Shown: one piece after another, positions 35,041 to 64,000 of the stretch
How the letters are laid out: every line of letters starts with the position of its first letter
Position numbering within the stretch: the stretch's first letter is position 1
Origin: Imbricaverruca yamaguchii
Lineage: Eukaryota > Arthropoda > Thecostraca > Neoverrucidae
Length of the DNA: 64,000 nucleotides
NCBI GenBank assembly: GCA_034440575.1
Contig: JAOTOL010001644.1
Coordinates: 2,522,501-2,586,500 of the forward strand
Direction: 5' to 3'
Notes under the pieces: generated by a model
Database searches by the model: none
What the model was told of the DNA's origin: nothing
The model's input: only the letters and a program-made list of their open reading frames with translations
Program-made: the position numbers and the translations under genes

Positions 35041-36575
35041 CACTGCCCACACTTTCTCTGGTGGGCAGTGGGATTGGGGAATGTCCTTAGTGGTGTGAGT
35101 GCAGTATGCAGAATTAAAATGAATTTAACTGGAAGCTAAGCATTTTTGGCATGGAGGGATGATGAATGTTCATCACATCAGGGAAGCATCAGATGTGAAT
35201 GCTTGAAATTATTTTGCAAGCATACAAAATAAAGATATTACTGGCCTCCCAAAAATCTGCAAGGAGTCCTGCTGAGGTTCCTGATTGAGTAAGAATGCAA
35301 AAAAGCTGCTGAAGGTGCTGATTCTGGCCAAATCCATGCATGGTGTCTCATTTTTCCTGCAGCTTGCTGCCTGTGTCTGCTGAGCACCACATTTGCCAGC
35401 TGACTATGACATGCTACACATCCCTGCTGACTGTTGCCTGAGTTGGAAGCACTAACCTGGCTTTTCTGCTTTTCCATATCACATTTTGCCACACTAGAAC
35501 CTGCTCCCTCCCCTATGCACCCTTTTCACATTGAACCCTATGTTGAGCATACAGGAACATTGTGCTCTGCTAGATCCCTCCCATCAGGGCATGACACAAT
35601 TCATGATTGCTTAATAAAATGATGCCTGATGGTCCCTGTCACTAGTGCCAACTTCTATCCATATTCACTGTCACTGGAGATGCATTACTGCTTGCTTTAA
35701 AAAATGGATCATCCATCTGACAGCAAGCCCTGCTCCATTAATGAGTCACTTGAATGCTGGGTGCGAAAATGGATTGATCAGCTGGGTAAAATGTATGATT
35801 ATTATAGCTACACTGCCATTGAAATAAAAAGTATGGCTGTACATGTATGTGTATATGTCCTGACTTGTCTGGGGACTGGTGCTGAGGTTGCTAATTGGGA
35901 AGTTTGTTTACTTCCATCCACCGACCTGCGCCCGTCAGTTTCTTGCTGGCACGGCGGTTGGTAGGGTATGCCATGTGTTGTAACATGATGTGCTGATCGG
36001 CCATCCTGGAGTGACATGGTCGGACAACAGGATTTGGGAACGCCAGGTTGCGGTTCTGTCGGTGGGGTTTGGAAGAACAGTTGCTAACTGTACCTTTACC
36101 AAGAGGAATTTTGTGGCAAGAATTATGGAGGGGTATGGGTCTGTCTCTTAGAGTGTGGACCATTTGAGCTGTTTGGGGCCACCAGCCTGGTTCAGAGTGG
36201 CAGTTGTGATTGCATCAGATGTGTGTTTCTAAAATTAGGCACAGTCCCCACTTGTCCAACTGATTGTTCTATTTCTTGGGCTGAAATGTGTACACAGCTG
36301 CTCTGTCCAATGGAATTGCATGTGTCCTGTCCATGCCTGATTAGATGATTTGATTAAATATGATTAGATTAGATATGCTGTCCAAGCAATGTTGGACAGG
36401 CATTCAAGTAAACTGAAAGTAACTTAGTATGCATTATCACTGACAGTCCATTGGGTTCTGTGTCATGTAGTCGTGATCGTAGCTGAATGATGCTATGGGA
36501 AGGTGACCAAAACTTGCCTGAAGATAGTTTCTATTAATTAATGCTATTACTATTTCTCAATCTGTTGTTCCTCAG
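35041..36575. other. Upstream flank of the first recognised KCTD9 exon
   Basis: No gene recognised. The exon for the first ~16 residues of KCTD9 should lie in or beyond this stretch, but I could not find a convincing start such as Met followed by a V-x-L-F-x-N-G strand. Confidence 0.35.
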
Positions 36576-58462
<21,887 letters not shown>

Positions 58463-58476
58463 ATGGCCGACTGGCC

Positions 58477-58677
58477 GACCCGATCCGATCCGATCCGATC
58501 CGATCCGATCCGATCCGATCCGATCCGATCCAGACCAGACCAGACCAGACCAGACCAGACCAGACCAGACCAGACCAGACCAGACCCGACCCGACCCGAC
58601 CCGACCCGACCCGACCCGACCCGACCCGACCCGACCCGACCCGACCAACCAGATCCGATCCGATTCGATCCGATCCT
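58477..58677. repeat. Block-structured pentanucleotide array after the KCTD9 stop
   Basis: Three blocks follow one another: (GATCC)n to about 58519, (AGACC)n to about 58584 and (CGACC)n to about 58645. After an AACCA interruption GATCC-type units return to about 58677. Each block is internally almost perfect and differs from the next by one or two bases per unit. Confidence 0.95.
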
Positions 58678-58884
58678 GTCCGGTCCGCTGTCGTCTCGGA
58701 ACCAGAGTGGACATGTCGACTCGGAAAGTCCAATCCAATTGGGCGAGTCGGCCGAAGCTCCGCCGACGGCGCTGATCAGCCGCGAAGACCGGCCAGGACT
58801 GGACGGAGCGCTATCTCACACAGCGGACACATGTGGCGCATTTGAATCCGGCGATAGACGCGATGGACTACGGCAGCTTCTCTG

Positions 58885-59060
58885 CAGTGTCGGCTGCTGT
58901 GCACGGACGATGGATACGGTGGGCAGCGGCGGCTGTGTCTGCAGTGTCGGGTATGCCGGCAGGTGGGCACGGACGACGGACATGGTGGGCAGCGGCGGCT
59001 GTGTCTGCAGTGTCGGGTATGCCGGCAAGTGGGCGCGGACGTACGGGCACTGGCCAGGTA
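58885..59060. repeat. 66-bp tandem repeat
   Basis: GTGGGCAGCGGCGGCTGTGT and CTGCAGTGTCGGGTATGCCG recur with a 66-bp period (58919 and 58985), with partial copies on both sides. Confidence 0.9.
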
Positions 59061-59347
59061 CGGTGCTGGCCCCGTGACGGTCGATTTGTGTGTCTCTGAC
59101 GTCCGATGGATAGGCGGCCAGTCCCGCGCCAGTCTTTCTCAGTCTGTCGCTAGGGTATCACCTGACTCAGTGGGTGTGTCCATTAGCTTGACGTGGCCTA
59201 AACGATGCTCGCGCTCGGATCCCAATAGTAGGGCCCTGAGAACGCTGGTGAACAGTGGGGCGTGGGCAACGCCATGTATTCCACGGAGCTCGTGGTTAAG
59301 GTCGCGAGAATTATGGGCCAGTCGGCCCCTTGCCACGCCAAGTTCCT

Positions 59348-59400
59348 ATTGCTATTGCTATTGCCATTGCCATTGCCATTGCCATTGCCATTGCCATTGT
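59348..59400. repeat. ATTGCC hexanucleotide microsatellite
   Basis: About nine units of ATTGC(T/C): the first units end in T, the rest in C. Confidence 0.95.
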
Positions 59401-60719
59401 ATTATCTGCCCTTGGCTGTGTGCATAGTGAGATGTGATATGTCCATCTTGAGAGGAGCATCTTAGCCTATGAGAATGTTTACTGTGAGCGTGTATTTGTG
59501 ACGTGTGCGCTTCTGATATGGTGTCCGCCCACACAGCTGGGCTCGGCATCATCTGTGTCTCCGCCGTGGAACTTAAGTGTGTCACTGGATACGCAACTAG
59601 CTATCCGGAGCAGGCACAACGAAGTGTGAATGTCTCCTCTGTGGCCACTGACAAAACATGGTATTTCGGGTGTTCTGCTGTTGTATGCGTGTTTATGAAT
59701 ATACGTGTAGTGAATATACGTGTAGTGTTAGCTTTGGTGATGGTTCACAGGTGGCTTGATGCAGTTAATTATGCTATGCAGATGTTGCATTTATGTTATA
59801 AGCTAGACCTATTATAATGAAGACGCAAGGCATCTCGCCTCCTTGTCCCGGATGTTAACGTCACGTGCCGGCCGATTTTTGCTTTAGTATTGGTACTCAG
59901 GGTTTTTGCCGCTGGCAATCACACACTCGACATGGTCCATTCACCGTCTTATTGCCGGCCACAGCGCATCCGTCGCCGCCGATCTCTGAAGTGCCCTCGG
60001 TGTTTTGAGCAGCGGATCTGTGACGTCCGACGCTGCCTGGTGAAGTGCTGTGCAGATGCCTGGCGCGTGTGGTGAGAAGTCGTCACGGTATCTTTTGAAA
60101 AAAATATTTAGCAGAGGCAGAATGCTATCCGCTAGAGATATGCTACGCTAAGGCAGAGTTACTTCAGCCCGGCGCATGTGGCATCCGGCTATAACAAATA
60201 AGAAAGAGAGGGAAGAAGAGACGCCGGCAAGCAAAGAACGTGGCCCAATGGCCGATACGTGCATATACGGATGAAACATACACATACATGGTTACGCACG
60301 TGACACTTAGAAGTGCCCTTTGGAGGGTGGGCAGGATCGTAACCTGCAGAGAGGCTCCACTGCCCACCTGCGACCTGAAAAGCGAAGCGGAGGCCCGACG
60401 CCTAGGGCGAGTCGTAGTCGCCGGGCCCGACCTGGTAAGTGTGTGTAAGTGAGATAAGTGTAAGGGTATGATTTGGTTAACGCTTGGGAAAACCTGTGTA
60501 GGAGAAAAGCCAAGCAGCTTGGAAAACCCTCCGAGAGCTGCTATAGCACTGCTCCGGACGTATGAAAGTCTCCGAGGTAGCCGAGTGGCATGATGAAGCT
60601 GTCAGGTGGGCGTGGCATCTACAAAGGGCACGCTTGGAGGCCGTTAAATTGACGATAGTGTGTGTGGGCAGAAACACACTACTCACCTCATGCAGAAACT
60701 GAAGTCAATTCATGTTTCG
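59401..60719 (+). other. Unassigned DNA with one possible exon at 60340-60436
   Basis: At 60340-60436 a GC-rich frame (APLPTCDLKSEAEARRLGRV, then VVAGPDL) lies between an acceptor-like AACCTGCAG and the donor-like GACCTG|GTAAGT. Codon use resembles KCTD9. I do not recognise the protein and no neighbouring exon was found. Confidence 0.3.
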
Positions 60720-60860
60720 TCTTACGGCCGTCTGCTAGGGGATTAGCGACATCTCTCGGAATGTCGTGGAAGTTAAAGTTAGCTAATGTTTCGTCGTACG
60801 GCTGGTCTGCTCAGGGATTAGCGACATCTCTCGGAATGTCGCAGAAGCTGAGGTAGTTAA
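60720..60860. repeat. Direct duplication of ~75 bp
   Basis: GGGATTAGCGACATCTCTCGGAATGTCG, in pieces, occurs twice (near 60740 and 60815), each preceded by AATGTTTCGTC(T/G)TACGGC. An inverted GACGAAACAT lies at about 60883-60892. Confidence 0.8.
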
Positions 60861-61785
60861 TCTCTGAACAAACTCGCCATAGGACGAAACATCATGTTTC
60901 AGAGAGCGAAATACAACAGAAATTGGCCAACTCGGCTGTCTATATGTCATGTAGCTCTGCCGACTGCAAGTGTACCTTCATATATGAGTGGTCCATCGAA
61001 CATGTAATGTTTACTCTAACTGGCAGTGAGCGTGTGATTATTATTTAACAGTTGGCATGATATGGTTCCTGTTTAATATACGTTTGGCTGTGCCCTCTCG
61101 AAAAAGACTACCAAGTGTATTACTCAATTTATCCGCCGTTTATGAATGCAAGTCTTGATCACATCATGCGGATGAGACCGAACGGACACGGAGTGGGGGT
61201 GCCCGTTCCGCTCGACACGAGTGTACTGAACGTGGTGGTTTGGCAGCGCATCAGCTTCTTCATTGGGTAGTTTGGCAGCACCCGGTCGGATCGAGACGCA
61301 TAACCATGGCAACAAGTAATGCTAGCTCGGAATATGTTTACAATGCAAGCGTGTTACACAAAGTGAAATAGGTTGCATAGAAGTGAGTATGTACCAACAG
61401 AACGCTTGGTCATGATAATGATCTGAGCTAGCCGGTGTTTCGGTTCGGTGCTACCACTCACCACCCGGATAGCGCCACCCCGGCTGCCTGCGTCCTGAAG
61501 CTCGGTCGGGCTCCCACCACTCGCCCGACTCCAGATGCAGTCGTGATCATCTGGTCATATCCGAACATCCAGCACCTTCCTTGGCATTGCTCATTCGAAG
61601 GGGCTCGTAAAAATGGGCGGTTGATAATTTACCTCACTCCCCCTCCCCCACACAATAATGGAAGTTTCATATCGAAAATCACTTGAGAGTCTGGCTTGGG
61701 CAAAATGCATAGATATTGCAAATGGAGCCGCATTGCAAGCAACTTATATCCTCGGTTTCGTGCTCTTGTTGTTCCTTACATGATT
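60861..61785. other. Unassigned intergenic DNA
   Basis: No gene, RNA or mobile element recognised. Confidence 0.4.
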
Positions 61786-61787
61786 TG

Positions 61788-62030
61788 TCTCATCTTACCC
61801 TGTATGGCAAGACATGTTTGGCAACTTTGTGTAAGCGATGTAAATCTGTCTTACATTACGTTGCAGGGCAAGTCATCTTTGGTGATAGTTTGTAGGCTAT
61901 GTGAATCCGTCTTATCTTACCCTGTAGTGCAAGACTTGCGACAACTTTTTGTAAGCGATGTGAATCTGTCCTGTAAGGCAAGGCATCGTTGGCAACTTTT
62001 TGTGAGCGATGTGCATCTCTGGCATGGAAA
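61788..62030. repeat. Tandem repeat, ~55-65 bp, four diverged units
   Basis: Shared words are GGCAAG-CAT, TTTGGCAACTTT, TGTAAGCGATGTGAATC and TGTCTTA(C)-TTACCCTGTA. Confidence 0.8.
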
Positions 62031-62264
62031 TATACGAACAGATAAATGAATGGGTTAAATGATGAACACAATACCAATCAAAAGCATGCATTGCCTTCGG
62101 GGGTGTGTTTCGCAGTGCTAGGATCTTGCCCCTCTCTGTCCTAATCCTTGATGGTAAGTTCAAGTTCCGCATCAAGACATCGCTAAAAATATATTCTTCC
62201 ATGTAAATTATGTTGCCAACGAGACATATTGGGGAACGTGGGTGTTAATTGTGCGACTGTTCAC

Positions 62265-62452
62265 ATCCCAATCTGATGTTAGCCCATCATAAGTGGTCTA
62301 ATGTTAACTGATCATAGGTGGTCTGATGATAGCTGATCATAGCTGGTGGTCTAATGTTAGCTGATCATAGCTGGTCTAATGCTAGCTGGTCATCATAGCT
62401 GGTCTGATGTTAGCTGACCATAGCTGGTCTGATGTTAGCTGATCATAGTAAA
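62265..62452. repeat. ~26-bp tandem repeat
   Basis: About seven units of AGCTGATCATAGCTGGTCTG plus ATGTT. The core GCTGATCATAGCTGG is partly palindromic. Confidence 0.9.
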
Positions 62453-64000
62453 CAGACCGTGCTCCATACTCATTTGAGTCAGAGTTCACTCCATGCTACG
62501 GACGGAGCTGACGGACAGGCGGAGCAACTGACGGAGCCACCACCTTGATCAATGGGACATACAGCGACATTCTGCATCCCATTTCCATATTCTGACGGAG
62601 CCGCCACTTCGATACCAACTTTTGCCGACCCGGGAGTGATTACCTCGGAGAATGAGGTGAGGCGAAATACTTCCACGGGAGCTCCACCACACATCACATT
62701 GCATTTGCTACGTCGTATGCCAGACTGGGGTTCTGTTTTATATTACGTCGTGTGTTTCTTTGAACAAGGTATTCCATGGTCGGCAGTTGTGCCTTCACCT
62801 GAAATGGCATTCCCTAGTCAATTTGTACCGTTTCCTTTTGGGTGGCGAGACTCGCATATATGTTGTTACCAACTAGCAGAAAAGCTTCGGAATCATCACA
62901 ACCAATCTTTGCGTTCCACTTCTGCGTCTTGGTTCTTCCTGTCGTATTTGTATCTGGTTTTCCCACGAATTCGGTTCTGTTTGGTCATGTGCAGAGAAGA
63001 GCATCCGGAAGCCCTGATTATCATGCAAGATGCAGCCATCTTCATTATTCAGGTTGAAAGGCGAGATATTTCGTTATGATTACGGTATGCGAGGTGCACC
63101 GGCTGACTAGATTAGCCATGCATGTTTATGCACCAGACTAAGTATGACATGTTTAAGCACCAGAGGAGCATTGCTCTAGAAAGTTCTGCAGGAAACCTGT
63201 CTCCACCAGATTTGATAGTTAATATTCGTCAAGAAGTGTGTGATTCGCTCATTGCTCGAATGCGCAACGCGATATTAAACGAGATCCAAGATATATTAAA
63301 TTGTCTTTAAGAGCGGAAACATTATTGTTTGCTTCTGAAGGCCATGTAGTATGCATAACAGTCTGTAACTTTGATGCATTTCATTTATGTTTTCACATTG
63401 CCCAATAGTGATCGGTGGCAAGACGCGAGTTCAGATCGCTTGTGCCCGGAGGCAGTTCTAAGACCACAGAGACCCGCCCGCCATACATGCAGTAGGCGCC
63501 TGCAAATGGCATCCGATTCACCTCTGACGACTTGATAACGTGCTACCTCGGCCTGCAGATCTGTGCGATGTGAGATGTGCGCACTTTGTGCATGCACAAT
63601 CCTGCCTAACTGTCTATTTTGTAGTCTATTGTGTCTACAAAATAGACTACAAGTCTATTCTGTCATATACTACAATAGACCTAAGTCTATTTTGTCATGT
63701 GATTTGAGGTCAGGGTGGTACGGAAAAGGGGATCCGCCTCTCCGTCCTCGCCTGTTGCTATGCCTATGCTCCAGGCTGCCAGTTGTCCCCAACTGGTTTC
63801 TGAAGACCATGTAGTACATTTTAGTTGAAATGTCTGCCCTAGAACTGAGGACATTTTGTGGTGATAAACATCCGGCTCTCCTCCCTGTTCTAAAAATACC
63901 ATCTGACGCAATAATGACATGCACCGACGCGGAAATGGGTGTGCACACCGGGACCCGATGCACTCAGAAGTTGGCGTAAGTGTGGCACGTGCAGTCCACG
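62453..64000 (+). other. Unassigned DNA with one open frame and an inverted repeat
   Basis: A 175-codon frame (62552-63079) has no recognised domain. Its first part (SDGAATSIPTFADPGVITSE) ends at a GAG|GTGAGG donor-like site at about 62656, so it could be a 5' exon. At 63612-63647 GTCTATTTTGTAG and its exact complement flank a 10-nt spacer, with further GTCTATT(T/C)TGT copies to 63700. Confidence 0.35.

Overview
This window is nuclear DNA from an invertebrate animal. Genes are split by introns with GT-AG borders, or are single long exons far apart. Three families of non-LTR retrotransposon, Gypsy-type LTR remnants, tRNA-derived SINEs and very many minisatellites fill the rest. The retroelement mix and the proteins (KCTD9, NUDT9, striatin, an M1 aminopeptidase) suit a protostome, possibly an arthropod. 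I cannot name the species from the sequence alone. There is no bacterial operon, CRISPR array or phage.

Layout. 3-77: last codons of an M1-type aminopeptidase (+), followed at once by a GC-rich tandem array. 3951-5334: single-exon NUDT9 ADP-ribose pyrophosphatase (-), whose stop codon lies inside a 30-bp minisatellite of about 16 units. 5.3-11 kb: AT-rich DNA with duplicated repeats and a 430-bp MITE. 11.76-13.72 kb: broken Gypsy element (-). 13.7-16.0 kb: C-rich strand-asymmetric DNA, then a degenerate ~20-bp quasi-repeat. 16.24-21.86 kb: I/Jockey-type LINE (-) with ORF1, endonuclease, RT and RNase H, interrupted by small insertions. 23705-25801: intact, intronless striatin (-). 30.5-33.83 kb: CR1/L2-type LINE (-) with esterase, endonuclease and RT. 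36576-58462: a KCTD9 orthologue (+) spread over at least seven exons and 21.9 kb. Its introns hold an L1-like fragment, a Gypsy gag-protease fragment, SINEs, (TA)n tracts and most of the minisatellites. 58.5-64 kb: more tandem repeats, no gene I can identify.

The most unusual signals are structural. (1) In one KCTD9 intron (43606-46614) the splice donor, with 34 exonic bases, is repeated seven times in a 68-bp array. The splice acceptor, with 17 exonic bases, is repeated about twenty times in a ~68-bp array. Both intron ends share CGGCAGGTGTG. (2) The NUDT9 stop codon is amplified the same way, and arrays also start just after the aminopeptidase and KCTD9 stop codons. Tandem repeats here appear to grow out of exon ends. 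(3) At least nine tiny dispersed insertions (53-63 bp in the measurable ones) share one hairpin and an AACC/AACT tail; most have recognisable 11-15-bp target duplications. They match the 3' tail of longer tRNA-headed SINEs here, so they look like tail-only retroposons.

The genes do not form an operon or one pathway. Striatin is a PP2A (STRIPAK) scaffold, KCTD9 a BTB/pentapeptide-repeat protein, and NUDT9 hydrolyses ADP-ribose.
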